Assembly: GCF_038039535.1 (NCBI RefSeq)
Contig: NZ_JBBPHP010000021.1
Coordinates: 1 to 64,000 of the forward strand
Length of the DNA: 64,000 nucleotides
Origin: Catalinimonas sp038039535
Lineage (GTDB): Bacteria > Bacteroidota > Bacteroidia > Cytophagales > Cyclobacteriaceae
Reading direction: 5' to 3'
Both the position numbers and the translations under genes were made by a program. Under the pieces are notes generated by a model, which searched no databases, had not been told where the DNA came from, and saw only the letters and a program-made list of their open reading frames with translations. Below, piece after piece: positions 55,285 through 64,000 of this stretch. The first letter of the stretch is position 1, and each line of letters opens with the position of its first letter.

Positions 55285-56481
55285 TTACCTCAAGAATTCC
55301 GTAATCTGAACCATTTGTGCCGGCAAAGTATAATTTTTTCTGAAGCTTGCAATAAGCACCTCAGTATCTGGACAAAATTTGCAATTTTCGCTTAATAAAT
55401 ACTCTAATTTTGTTATAAAGTCTTTTGAATCATTTGAGTTAAATTTATACCCATTGTACTTATGAACAATGATTTCATCTAACCCTCCTGCGTCAGAGAC
55501 TAACATTCTACTTTGCTGCATCAAACCTTCAATAGCCACATTCCCGAATCCTTCTGAAAGTGAAGGAATGACTACTAAGTAGGCTAGTTTAAAAAGGGAG
55601 AGTAATAAATTGTTTCTTATTACTCCACTGATAATCAAGTTATTAGCAAGTCCGTATTGGTGTACCAGGTTTTCAAAATGTTCATGATATAATCCTCCTC
55701 CCGCAATAATTACCTTGAACTTGCTACCTATCAAAGGATTTTGATCTATGAGTTTTCTATAGGCATCGAGGAAAAAATAATGTCCTTTAACCGTATGAAT
55801 CCTACCTGGCAAAACGAGGATTTTATACGTATCCAGATCAACACCAACTTTTTTTAAATAATTTAAACCTTCTTTTTCATTTATGTTTCTTTCCGGAATA
55901 GCATTAGGAATAACAACTGAGTTTTTGTTAATAAAAAAATGACTCGTAACATTTTTTCTTACAGCATCTGAAATAAATATACTTTTATCATCAGTAATCC
56001 TGGCCAAAAAAGAATTAATACTATTAAATATTCTTTTAGGAAATGTATCAAGAGGATTAGCCGCATATTGTAAAGAATGATGATAGTTTACCAATTGGTA
56101 TCTTCTTCCTTTCAGACGATCCAACAACTTTACTACCCTCATCTGAAAATGAGCAAGTGGTAAGTTTGCAATTACCACAGAAGCTTGCCACTTCTTCAGA
56201 TATTTTGAAATAACTAACCCTTTTAAAAAAGTGTACCTGATAGCTCGGAATGTTAGTATTTGAACTGGTAGCCCTAATTGTAAAATAGATTTCTCTGAAA
56301 TTTGTAGTTGATCAATAAGTGCGTATTCTGTGCTTCTTCCCATTATAATTAGTCTTATCTGATAACCTTTTTCATGAAGGTAATTGATTTGGTGAATGAG
56401 CATGGTCTCAGCTCCTCCGTAATCTAGACTGGGGATTACAAATACAATATTTTTATGTGACGCAATTTCAGAGTCTTTCAT
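55285..56481 (-). CDS. Glycosyltransferase, GT4-like
   Basis: A 398-residue GT-B glycosyltransferase with the N-terminal donor-independent domain opening NIVFVIPSLDYGGAETMLIHQINYL and the C-terminal domain with ILVLPGRIHTVKGHYFFLDAYR, VIPSLSEGFGNVAIEGLMQQSRMLVSDAGG (the E-x7-E region typical of GT4). It makes one glycosidic bond of the surface polymer. The spacing to its upstream neighbour is 8 bases. Confidence 0.87.
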   Translation of the reverse strand: MKDSEIASHKNIVFVIPSLDYGGAETMLIHQINYLHEKGYQIRLIIMGRSTEYALIDQLQISEKSILQLGLPVQILTFRAIRYTFLKGLVISKYLKKWQASVVIANLPLAHFQMRVVKLLDRLKGRRYQLVNYHHSLQYAANPLDTFPKRIFNSINSFLARITDDKSIFISDAVRKNVTSHFFINKNSVVIPNAIPERNINEKEGLNYLKKVGVDLDTYKILVLPGRIHTVKGHYFFLDAYRKLIDQNPLIGSKFKVIIAGGGLYHEHFENLVHQYGLANNLIISGVIRNNLLLSLFKLAYLVVIPSLSEGFGNVAIEGLMQQSRMLVSDAGGLDEIIVHKYNGYKFNSNDSKDFITKLEYLLSENCKFCPDTEVLIASFRKNYTLPAQMVQITEFLR

Positions 56482-56489
56482 CTATTATA

Positions 56490-57467
56490 CTATAGCAATA
56501 ACCACTGATCAAAATTCTCAGAAAACTTCTCAACAGATAATTTTGAGTTCAAAACAGCATCTGTTTTTTCTGTATCTAAAGGTTGATGTATTGCTTTTTG
56601 TAAAGCCTGATAAGCATCTTCTATCTTATATTGATCGTAAATGGCACATCCTTCAATATTCTCAATCAGTTCAGCAAAACCTGAATTTTTGTATACTACA
56701 CACTTTTTATGATGCATAAGTGCTTCGGCACATACTAAGCCTAAAGGTTCGTCAATAGAGGATAAGAAAAAGACATCGATTTTATCAAAGTAGAAATGGG
56801 GATTGCTTTGATAACCAAGCCATTCTACATTTTCAGATAGGTAAAGTCCCTTTGGATTTCCATTCCCCAGCCAATAAAACTTCCATGCTTCATTTTTTTT
56901 CTTAGCATAATCTGCAAGTTCAGAGTAAAAGCTAACGCCCTTACGGGACATTAAGTAACCAGCCATCAATATCTTTACAAATGATGAATCAGGGGTAATT
57001 TGTTTGATGAAGGGTAAAGTATTGTAGACTAATTGGGTTCTTTCAGCGCCTAGGTGTTGTTTAAGATAGTTTTCCTGAAGTGCAGATATACAGGCGACCC
57101 TGTTTCTTCTGAGTAGTTTTTTTACAATCTTATATTTATAGGGTGCATTCGCCTGAAAATGTTTGATAGCATCTTCCGCTTCCTGTAGATAAATTACTGT
57201 ATCCTTTCTGAAGCAGGTAAAGAGAATTAAGTCCCAAAAGTAGAAGCAATAAAGACCGTTCATGATCACTTTTTTCCCAAAGAAAAAGGCGATCAAAATG
57301 CGAATAAAGCCAAAGCGTGAATCTTTGGATATTTTTTCCACAACCTCTCCCCTTCCCGTCCAATACTGATGATAATGATTTGCCGAAACTGTAGACCCTC
57401 CTTTGGGGTAAAAATGATAAGCAATGAATATCACTTTAGCTTTTTGGTACCTCTGGATTATATTCAT
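56490..57467 (-). CDS. Glycosyltransferase, GT4-like (short)
   Basis: A 325-residue enzyme, shorter than most GT4 members. The start is VIFIAYHFYPKGGSTVSANHYHQYW, and the C-terminal domain has GYLMSRKGVSFYSELADYA, VEWLGYQSNP and DVFFLSSIDEPLGLVCAEALMHHKKCVVYK, the E-x7-E region of GT4. It is probably a retaining glycosyltransferase for the polymer backbone or side chain. Its start is 3 bases from the upstream stop. Confidence 0.83.
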   Translation of the reverse strand: MNIIQRYQKAKVIFIAYHFYPKGGSTVSANHYHQYWTGRGEVVEKISKDSRFGFIRILIAFFFGKKVIMNGLYCFYFWDLILFTCFRKDTVIYLQEAEDAIKHFQANAPYKYKIVKKLLRRNRVACISALQENYLKQHLGAERTQLVYNTLPFIKQITPDSSFVKILMAGYLMSRKGVSFYSELADYAKKKNEAWKFYWLGNGNPKGLYLSENVEWLGYQSNPHFYFDKIDVFFLSSIDEPLGLVCAEALMHHKKCVVYKNSGFAELIENIEGCAIYDQYKIEDAYQALQKAIHQPLDTEKTDAVLNSKLSVEKFSENFDQWLLL

Positions 57468-57470
57468 ATG

Positions 57471-58520
57471 CTAAAGCTTAATCTCTCCGGAAAAATGAGT
57501 ACGGACAAACCCTCCATAGTTTTTATTAAAAAATTGCTTCCCCCAATACAGGTAAAACAGTTTTTTGATTACTTTTTCTAAGAAAACATTTCCCTTTACC
57601 CATGGCAGAGATTGTAATTTACTATAATATTTACCTTCACTATACCTCTGCTGATTAACTAAAGATAAGTCTAATGCTTTTTGCCAAACCCTATCTGCCT
57701 GCTCTCTTTCACCTAATGTTAACAAAGTACTACTGATATTGAAATAAGAGCTTGCCAGACTACGTTGATACACCTGCTTAAAGCTTCCTTTTTTTTGTAG
57801 ATTATCAATTAAATGATAGCAGCTCTGCTCTAATCCTAATATTCTGTCTAGAGCGTTTTTGCCTCTACTGATAGATTCGCCCGAATGTCTTCGCCAAAAG
57901 CAATCCGGTTGTACATTCAATTTCTTATAGGTGAAATTTTTAAGTAATGCGTTAAGATGAAAGTCATAATCCTGAAATGCAGGAAGATCCTCATTCCATC
58001 TTAAGTTTTTCTCTACTAATGATGTTTTACGCCAGATAGGATTAAAAATGAGCCAGGGTGTGTTTTGATCAATAAATCGCATTATATCATCTTCTTCCTC
58101 ATCAAAATAATTGATCAGTAAAGAAGTATCTCCAGGAGCCTCTTTGAAGACCAGTCCTGGAAATACCCAAAAATCAAATAAGGAATATTTTTGAATGACC
58201 TCAACACGTTGCTGTAGGCAAAAAGAAGCTAAAATATCGTCAGAATCCAGAAATATTATATACTTACCAGTACTTTTTTCTATTCCAATATTTCGGCAGG
58301 TAGGTGCCCCTTTAAGTTCGCGGTCCCGATAAAACAACTTAATCCTATTGTCTTTTTGGGAATAGGACTGAATAACATTCTGACTTCCATCAGTTGAACC
58401 ATCGTCCACAAAAATATGCTCCCAATTTTCATAGCTTTGACGGAGTATAGACTTAATAGTATCCTCAACTAAAGTTTTCCTATTGTACAAAGGGGTGATC
58501 ACTGAAATTTTGGGTTGCAT
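57471..58520 (-). CDS. Glycosyltransferase, GT2-like
   Basis: A 349-residue GT-A enzyme with the nucleotide-binding start KISVITPLYNRKTLVEDTIKSIL, FVDDGSTDGSQ and the metal-binding DSDD (DxD) motif at ~90-93. It is expected to be a retaining or inverting sugar transferase using a divalent metal. The ATG at 58520 overlaps the upstream stop as TAATG; an 18-base longer start (58538) is possible but less likely. Confidence 0.86.
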   Translation of the reverse strand: MQPKISVITPLYNRKTLVEDTIKSILRQSYENWEHIFVDDGSTDGSQNVIQSYSQKDNRIKLFYRDRELKGAPTCRNIGIEKSTGKYIIFLDSDDILASFCLQQRVEVIQKYSLFDFWVFPGLVFKEAPGDTSLLINYFDEEEDDIMRFIDQNTPWLIFNPIWRKTSLVEKNLRWNEDLPAFQDYDFHLNALLKNFTYKKLNVQPDCFWRRHSGESISRGKNALDRILGLEQSCYHLIDNLQKKGSFKQVYQRSLASSYFNISSTLLTLGEREQADRVWQKALDLSLVNQQRYSEGKYYSKLQSLPWVKGNVFLEKVIKKLFYLYWGKQFFNKNYGGFVRTHFSGEIKL

Positions 58521-59632
58521 TATTTGATCACTTCCCATAATTCATTAATTCTCTTTTTGATATCGTAGTTTTGTTCCATCCACTTTCTTCCTGCTATACC
58601 AAAAGTCTCAGCTAGCTCTATATTTTCTGCCAAATGAATCATATACTTTGCCATATCTTGTATATCTCCCTCATCAACCAAAAAGCCAGTCTCTCCATGT
58701 TTGACTGCATCTTTTATTCCGGCATGTTTTGTACTTACAATTGGCAAGTTTGATGCACTAGCCTCTAGTATGGCTAATGGAGTCCCTTCCGCATCCCCAT
58801 TTTCCGCAGTTACAGAATGTTGTACAAAGCAAAATGTTTGCTCCATTAATTCAGCAACTTTTTGATTAGTTAATATACCTTTAAATTCTACTTTATTTGA
58901 GATATCAAGAGACCTAACTAATTGTTTGCATATTGGCAATAAAGGTCCATCTCCAACCATAAATAATTTAGCTTTGGCTACCCTCTTTGCTACTTCTGAA
59001 AATGCTAAAATTGTAAGATAGGGTGCTTTCTTTTCTACAAACCTTCCAACTGCAAGGAAATTACAAGTGGTTTGAGATTTCCTTTTTTTTCCAAATTCTG
59101 AAAGATCAATGCCATACGGAATACACTTTACTTTATCTTCCAAGGCACCAAACGCAATTAACTTTTTTTTCATATCAGAAGAAACAGCAATTATAGCCTT
59201 TGAAAACTCAAACATTACCCTGTATTTGTTTTCATATAATTCTAATATGTCTCGCTTTGAAGCATCATATCCGTGGAAATGAACTACCAAAGGTATTTGA
59301 TAGTATTTACAGGCTTGTACTAATTTTGCTCCAGTAACCCCATACTCAGCCAAAACACAGCTTACTCTCTCTTTTCTGAGTATCTTAAATAAAGATCTGA
59401 TCTCCTGATCCATTAAGCTAATACCTTTGATACGTCTTTCCAGAAATCTGAATAAACGAGCAAACTTATTCATTCTGAGCAGAGTAGTTTTATTTCCAAA
59501 ATGAGCATCATGACCAAATGAATAAACAGGTATTTTTTTACCCGGAAGAAAGTTTATATGATTATTGATGAATGTTTCAGAATAGGTATTATAAGTTGGA
59601 GATACTATGGCTATACATTCTTTTGCTTGCAT
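58520..59632 (-). CDS. Glycosyltransferase, GT4-like
   Basis: A 370-residue GT4-family enzyme. N-terminal SPTYNTYSETFINNHINFL, then CNFLAVGRFVEKKAPYLTILAFSEV and the donor motif HSVTAENGDAEGTPLAILEASASNLPIVSTKHAG. The likely start is the internal methionine at 59632; the longer reading adds 7 residues and overlaps the upstream gene. Confidence 0.86.
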   Translation of the reverse strand: MQAKECIAIVSPTYNTYSETFINNHINFLPGKKIPVYSFGHDAHFGNKTTLLRMNKFARLFRFLERRIKGISLMDQEIRSLFKILRKERVSCVLAEYGVTGAKLVQACKYYQIPLVVHFHGYDASKRDILELYENKYRVMFEFSKAIIAVSSDMKKKLIAFGALEDKVKCIPYGIDLSEFGKKRKSQTTCNFLAVGRFVEKKAPYLTILAFSEVAKRVAKAKLFMVGDGPLLPICKQLVRSLDISNKVEFKGILTNQKVAELMEQTFCFVQHSVTAENGDAEGTPLAILEASASNLPIVSTKHAGIKDAVKHGETGFLVDEGDIQDMAKYMIHLAENIELAETFGIAGRKWMEQNYDIKKRINELWEVIK

Positions 59633-59645
59633 ATTAGCATCACAA

Positions 59646-60626
59646 TTATACACTTGAAGGTTTTAAATAATTAAGGAGTTTATCAAAAAACAGTATTCTC
59701 CTGATCATAAGAGGAAATAGATTATTTCTCTCTTTTCCCAAGGATAAACGAAGTGCCTTACTAAAAGCCCACATTTCCTTAATAGTATAAGTACTCGCAT
59801 CATGATATAGTGAGCTTGCCCACCTTTTAGATAGCAGTTTATATGCTTCTCGTTTATTACTTTCTTTAAGAATAGGCTCAATTTTGTCCAGAATCATTAA
59901 TATTTCTTTAACCGCTAATTTTGTATAAGTATTCTTGACTCTTTGTGATTGATCGTGTCTCCTATTGTAATTTAGAGGCTCTGAAACAAATGCAATATTA
60001 AATTGCATTAATATTTTTATATATAACTCCCAATCTCCTGCATATTTCATACTATTATCAGCCTCCCCAACTGAGATATATGCATCACGCCTGATAAGAG
60101 CTGCGCTTACATTGGGAATAGTATTTTTCAGGCATAAGTTTTCATTAATTTCGTTTACCCCTAAATTCCAATAATCTTCAACCCATTTTTTATGATTACT
60201 TAGATCATTTGTCCATTCTATCCTTGAAGCAATTACTTCGTCACTTTCATTTATTTCATAAGATTGAGAATAGGCAATACCGATATTTTCACCTTTATTG
60301 ATTGATTTAATTAATTTTTCCAGAAAAGTTATGTCTGCCCAATCATCACTTTCTGCAATCCAAATAAACTTACCTTTTGCCAGCTCCACGCCTTTATTCC
60401 ACTGTCTAAAAGTACTTCCACTGTTTTTTTTATTAAAGTAAGTCTTAACTCTGGCATCTCTTTGTGCATACTCTTTGATAAACTCCTGACTTTGGTCAGT
60501 TGAGCAATCATCTAAAATTATTAACTCAAAATCTCTAAACGTTTGGTCAAAGATTGACTCAATTCTTTTAGGGAGATATCGTCTATGGTTGTAATTTGGC
60601 AGTATAACAGATACCAAAGGGTTCAT
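59646..60626 (-). CDS. Glycosyltransferase, GT2-like
   Basis: A 326-residue GT-A enzyme. It starts VSVILPNYNHRRYLPKRIESIFDQT, has ILDDCSTDQS and the acidic AESDDWADI (DxD-like) motif, and the C-terminal half is helical. It adds one sugar to the polysaccharide. It overlaps the next gene by 4 bases (ATGA). Confidence 0.86.
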   Translation of the reverse strand: MNPLVSVILPNYNHRRYLPKRIESIFDQTFRDFELIILDDCSTDQSQEFIKEYAQRDARVKTYFNKKNSGSTFRQWNKGVELAKGKFIWIAESDDWADITFLEKLIKSINKGENIGIAYSQSYEINESDEVIASRIEWTNDLSNHKKWVEDYWNLGVNEINENLCLKNTIPNVSAALIRRDAYISVGEADNSMKYAGDWELYIKILMQFNIAFVSEPLNYNRRHDQSQRVKNTYTKLAVKEILMILDKIEPILKESNKREAYKLLSKRWASSLYHDASTYTIKEMWAFSKALRLSLGKERNNLFPLMIRRILFFDKLLNYLKPSSV

Positions 60627-61747
60627 ATTAGTGATTTAATTACACTTAAAATTTTGGGTGCAGCTTCATCAACAACTAATTCCTTCACCTTCTCCTTTAT
60701 TATCTGACCATCTGCTAACAAATCTGAAGGGTTATTAAAATAATACAGGATTGTTTGGGCAGCTTCATTAATATCTAGATAAGAAACCGTTTTTCCTCCC
60801 CCATTTTCAATAAGTTCAGGTATACCGCCTGCCTTATCAAAACAAATAATGGGTTTCCCAAGCATTCCACTTTCGATACAGACCAAAGGAAAAGGATCTT
60901 CTCTGGAAGAAAGAAAAAACACATCAAAGCTTTGAAAGTCAGCAATAGGAAACTGCTTCTCCCCTAAGAAAAACACATGTTGTGAAATTTCTAATTTACG
61001 GAGGTCTTCTTCAACTATTGCTCTATGTTCATCATTCATTGCTCCTACCCACGTAAACTTTATTTTATCTGTTGATTTAAGTACTTCTTTTGCTACTTGA
61101 ATAAAAATGTCATAACCTTTCCTCCAATGGACTGTGCCAGCACTACCAACATTAAAAATATTTGAAGTAGAACTATTTGATTGAGCAGGAATAGTTATCT
61201 TTTCTATATATTCATATATCAGATGGATTCTCTCTTGCTCAACTCCTTTGTTTACCAGCATTTTTGATACTGCGGAAGATACAGCAATAAATTTATCTGT
61301 GTCCTCTTGTAAAGACATGAAATTTGGGACATACCTCCTTATAACTGTATCCAGTTCATGGACATGACAAAGTAGAGATGCCTTGCATCTTTTTTTAATA
61401 AAAGTACCTACTTCTAGGGTAAGCACCGAGTTACAATATAACAAATCATAATTCCTTGTAGCTAAATTGCCTTTCAGATATCTAAATATATGATCGCTGG
61501 AACCACCATATATCTTATTAAATAGGCGCAAGCTAGCTTTCTGTACCTTATTACCAAATAATTGATTTGACACATAATAATGGTCAGAATAGCGGGCAAA
61601 TTCCTCCTCAAGCGCCCCTCTTCTTATTACCAAAACGTCTATAATAAAATGATTATACTCAGATCTTAACCATTTAATGAAATATAGTAAAAGTAAAGGA
61701 GCTCCAGTTCTACTAGCCTCATGTACGATAAAAAGAATACGTTTCAT
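60623..61747 (-). CDS. Glycosyltransferase, GT4-like
   Basis: A 374-residue GT-B enzyme. N-terminal RILFIVHEASRTGAPLLLLYFI, C-terminal NVGSAGTVHWRKGYDIFIQVAKEV and DVFFLSSREDPFPLVCIESGMLGKPIICFDKAGG. It is a typical polysaccharide glycosyltransferase, coupled to the neighbouring GT2. Confidence 0.87.
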   Translation of the reverse strand: MKRILFIVHEASRTGAPLLLLYFIKWLRSEYNHFIIDVLVIRRGALEEEFARYSDHYYVSNQLFGNKVQKASLRLFNKIYGGSSDHIFRYLKGNLATRNYDLLYCNSVLTLEVGTFIKKRCKASLLCHVHELDTVIRRYVPNFMSLQEDTDKFIAVSSAVSKMLVNKGVEQERIHLIYEYIEKITIPAQSNSSTSNIFNVGSAGTVHWRKGYDIFIQVAKEVLKSTDKIKFTWVGAMNDEHRAIVEEDLRKLEISQHVFFLGEKQFPIADFQSFDVFFLSSREDPFPLVCIESGMLGKPIICFDKAGGIPELIENGGGKTVSYLDINEAAQTILYYFNNPSDLLADGQIIKEKVKELVVDEAAPKILSVIKSLI

Positions 61748-61762
61748 AGAAAGATATATCCG

Positions 61763-62503
61763 CTAAATTACTATACTTGATAAAGCCTTAAAGAGCTTAT
61801 GCTTAGTTAAAAAAAGAAAATAACGGAAGTTTTTTTGCTCGATCAAAAATTGATTTCTCGTCTGCTTAAGTGATTGTTTTGCCTTTTGTGCATCAGATGA
61901 CTTATTACTTACTGTAGTATAAAATAAGCCTAAAATTTTATCTACTTTATGTATATGGTATCTATGATAAGCTCTAAGTAAAAACCAATAATCCATGGTC
62001 AAGTGATTATCAATCGGAAAGTCACCAATATTCTGTTGTACATGTCGCCTATAATAATAGCTTACCGGGTTAAGAGGAAATGCACAAGGCCAATACAATA
62101 ATATTCTAAATATATCAGTACTAGGAGTTATAACTTTACTTTCTCCCCATTGATTTACTTTCTCTAGTTTACCAAGCACAAAATCTACCTGAGGATCTTC
62201 AAACTCTTTTAGCACAGTTATAAATACATTTTCTTTTAGCTCATCGTCCGCATTCAGGTACACAATAATATCCCCTGAACTCATGCTGAATGCCTTATTC
62301 ATAGCATCCGATTGCCCCTGATCAGTTTCTGATATCCATTTCAAGTGAGGATATTTGTTTAATATGTTTAAGGTATTATCCTTACTTTGACCATCTACGA
62401 TAATATGTTCCCAGTTTTTATAATCTTGCTTAAGTACACTTTGAATAGCCCTTTCAATATATTTCCCTGAATTGTAAGAAGGAGTCAGAACAGAAACTTT
62501 CAA
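61763..62503 (-). CDS. Glycosyltransferase, GT2-like
   Basis: A 246-residue GT2 of the short processive/non-processive group: KVSVLTPSYNSGKYIERAIQSVL, HIIVDGQSKDNT and the acidic LNADDELKE motif (DxD). It has no membrane helices, so it acts at the cytoplasmic side on a lipid-linked or protein-linked acceptor. Confidence 0.86.
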   Translation of the reverse strand: MKVSVLTPSYNSGKYIERAIQSVLKQDYKNWEHIIVDGQSKDNTLNILNKYPHLKWISETDQGQSDAMNKAFSMSSGDIIVYLNADDELKENVFITVLKEFEDPQVDFVLGKLEKVNQWGESKVITPSTDIFRILLYWPCAFPLNPVSYYYRRHVQQNIGDFPIDNHLTMDYWFLLRAYHRYHIHKVDKILGLFYTTVSNKSSDAQKAKQSLKQTRNQFLIEQKNFRYFLFLTKHKLFKALSSIVI

Positions 62504-62505
62504 GA

Positions 62506-63489
62506 TTAATTAAATAGTTTTGTAAAAATTTTTAATGAAGAATACCTCAGCAAAACTCTTAATAAGCTTGTAAAATTGTATCTTTCAAAAAGATTAAAGT
62601 GATCACAATAAAATTTGAAGTATGTAAATTTTAAGCTTTTCTTAGCTTCTCTAACTTTGTAATTTCCATATTCGTTAAGAAAAGATTTACCTAAAAAATG
62701 AGCATATCCATTAAGTAACTCCTTATATGAAACAGCAGGATGTTTGTCGCATTTAAGTTGATCCAATTTGTGAGATTGCAAGCTGGTGTATTTATTTACC
62801 CCTATCGGATCACCATACTTACCTCTAAACTTTACATTATTACCGTAATTTAACATCTCTGCACTATATTTTATTTCTAACCAATCACATAGCTCTTTGA
62901 CAATTTTCTCAGATGAGGCTAACAATTCCTCGAAAGTAATTTTTTTCACTCGCTTGTCATCCGTATGATTTTGATAAAACTCTTGAATTAATAAAGGAGC
63001 TTGTAAAATGTCTCTTCTATGATGCTTACATAAATTATAAAGATCATATCGCTGCCAAGTTTTCATCATTGATGCCCAACTTGCTAGCGGATTTCTTACA
63101 AGAAGAATAATCTTTGCCTTGGGAAAAAGCTTTAAGAGTTCGGGTAAGATTTCATAGTAGCGAGGTGTTTTATCAATGACTAAATTGCCTGTATTCTTTT
63201 GCACCTTCTCGTAGTATTTTAACAATAAGCGCTTAGTATCATTTTCAAACTCTTTAACTGCATCATACTTTCCTAAAAAATCTTCAAAAGCATCAGCACA
63301 TGTATGCATATCAAAATCAGCTCTTAAAAGCCCAGGTTTGAGCAATGATGCAAATCTTAGTAATATCCAATGTTCGCTGGTAGTGTCTACTTTAGGGTGA
63401 TTGGAGAGTATTGCTTGCAGAAGGGTAGAACCTGATCTGGGTTGAGAAACAATAAAAACGAGTTGACTACTATCCAATAAACTATTCAT
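62506..63489 (-). CDS. PAPS-dependent sulfotransferase
   Basis: A 327-residue sulfotransferase. The 5'-phosphosulfate-binding loop is FIVSQPRSGSTLLQAILSNHP (~12-32) and the 3'-phosphate region is KIILLVRNPLASWASM. It transfers sulfate from PAPS to a sugar hydroxyl or amine, probably of the polysaccharide made by the neighbouring transferases. Its last bases are 2 bases from the GT2 start, and it overlaps the next gene by 8 bases. Confidence 0.85.
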   Translation of the reverse strand: MNSLLDSSQLVFIVSQPRSGSTLLQAILSNHPKVDTTSEHWILLRFASLLKPGLLRADFDMHTCADAFEDFLGKYDAVKEFENDTKRLLLKYYEKVQKNTGNLVIDKTPRYYEILPELLKLFPKAKIILLVRNPLASWASMMKTWQRYDLYNLCKHHRRDILQAPLLIQEFYQNHTDDKRVKKITFEELLASSEKIVKELCDWLEIKYSAEMLNYGNNVKFRGKYGDPIGVNKYTSLQSHKLDQLKCDKHPAVSYKELLNGYAHFLGKSFLNEYGNYKVREAKKSLKFTYFKFYCDHFNLFERYNFTSLLRVLLRYSSLKIFTKLFN

Positions 63490-64000
63490 TTAATTTGATT
63501 ACATAATCATAGATTTTATATGCTAAACCATTATTATTCTTAAACTTTCTGATAGCTGCATTAGATGGCCAATTCTCTCTTCTTGATACATTTTCATGAG
63601 AAATTTTTAGTGAGTTTTTCCCAAGTTTAGCTGCTATAATATCTATGGATTCCTGAAGCTTCTCCATTATACCAATATGTACAAAATAGCTATCTATCAC
63701 TTTTTGATAGTTATTTCTATCAACTTTTAAAGGCATAAAAAATGGGATTAAAGAGATATTATCTTCTAAGTATTTATCAACAGATAGTACTTCCATTTCA
63801 TTTGGAATTCCATTTCTAAAATCTTCTCTTTCCCTAAGTCTTTTTTTCCTATAAAAATAATTAGAAAGCGCTATTTCTAAAGTGTCTCTGAGTATTGCAA
63901 TACATTGTTTAGCCAAAGGGTAATAATCAATTACTCCAATATTCCTTTGATTATTAAAATGACCATGTATACAAATTTCAGGTTTTTTATAAAATGGAAG
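63482..64000 (-). CDS. Sulfotransferase, partial (runs off window edge)
   Basis: An open frame of 172 residues with no start in the window; it continues beyond base 64000. It opens near the edge with CIHGHFNNQ and continues with AILRDTLEIALSNYFYRKKR, the 3'-phosphate-binding pattern of Sulfotransfer_2/carbohydrate sulfotransferases. A GTG or TTG start inside the window would cut this pattern, so the true start lies outside. Together with the next gene it points to sulfation of the polymer. Confidence 0.72.
   Translation of the reverse strand, partial: LPFYKKPEICIHGHFNNQRNIGVIDYYPLAKQCIAILRDTLEIALSNYFYRKKRLREREDFRNGIPNEMEVLSVDKYLEDNISLIPFFMPLKVDRNNYQKVIDSYFVHIGIMEKLQESIDIIAAKLGKNSLKISHENVSRRENWPSNAAIRKFKNNNGLAYKIYDYVIKLNE

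Overview
The window comes from a Bacteroidota chromosome, most likely Cytophagales. The basis is a T9SS-type C-terminal sorting domain on a large PKD protein, many lipoproteins and SusC/BtuB-era outer-membrane proteins, a TAnnTTTG-type -7 box ahead of the B12 operon, a BtuG-like surface beta-propeller, a FecR-like/TPR protein, and near absence of Shine-Dalgarno signals. Genus cannot be settled from the sequence alone. The part up to about 50.2 kb is ordinary moderate-GC core/housekeeping sequence; from about 50.2 kb to the right edge it becomes clearly AT-rich and is a polysaccharide-synthesis island.

Layout: 0.1-7.5 kb holds an SLC45-like MFS sugar transporter, an unknown membrane protein, an SDR dehydrogenase convergent with a COG2509-type FAD oxidoreductase, a 0.65 kb gap containing a helically phased ~41.5-nt degenerate palindromic repeat, a 4-TM protein with a heme-copper-oxidase-like motif, and a methyltransferase. 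7.68-14.3 kb is a complete cobalamin uptake operon: promoter, cobalamin riboswitch, btuF-btuC-btuD-btuB-btuG, terminator. 14.3-18 kb (minus strand) has a metallophosphoesterase, tRNA-Leu(CAG) with terminator, an NlpC/P60 hydrolase, an unknown protein, an acyl-CoA thioesterase and pcm. 18.2-23.5 kb (plus) has MarR, a cNMP-binding histidine kinase, a REC/Grx-like/thioredoxin-reductase-like fusion, a bestrophin and a PIG-L deacetylase. 23.5-25.7 kb carries small membrane/TrkA_C proteins, a TetR regulator and a 54-aa ORF.

25.8-32.2 kb is an RND efflux operon (tetR-tolC-mfp-rnd) with three copies of one inverted repeat that is the probable TetR operator. 32.5-47.7 kb contains a PVC-type cytochrome c/dehydrogenase-like lipoprotein, riboflavin synthase, a PAP2 phosphatase, a FecR-like protein, meaB (the G-protein chaperone of B12-dependent methylmalonyl-CoA mutase, which would use the B12 imported by the btu operon), a Rieske/AIFM3-like reductase, a large DUF3352-like/propeller protein, a PAS histidine kinase, a phosphoribosyltransferase, a RAYT/IS200-like element bounded by paired inverted hairpins, and an Lrp/AsnC regulator.

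47.9-64.0 kb (all minus strand, many start/stop overlaps) encodes a T9SS-secreted PKD-array protein whose first PKD domain is interrupted by a six-blade propeller, a DUF4838 glycoside-hydrolase-like protein, five GT4-type and three GT2-type glycosyltransferases, and two sulfotransferases, the last running off the window edge. Together these suggest synthesis of a sulfated surface or extracellular polysaccharide.
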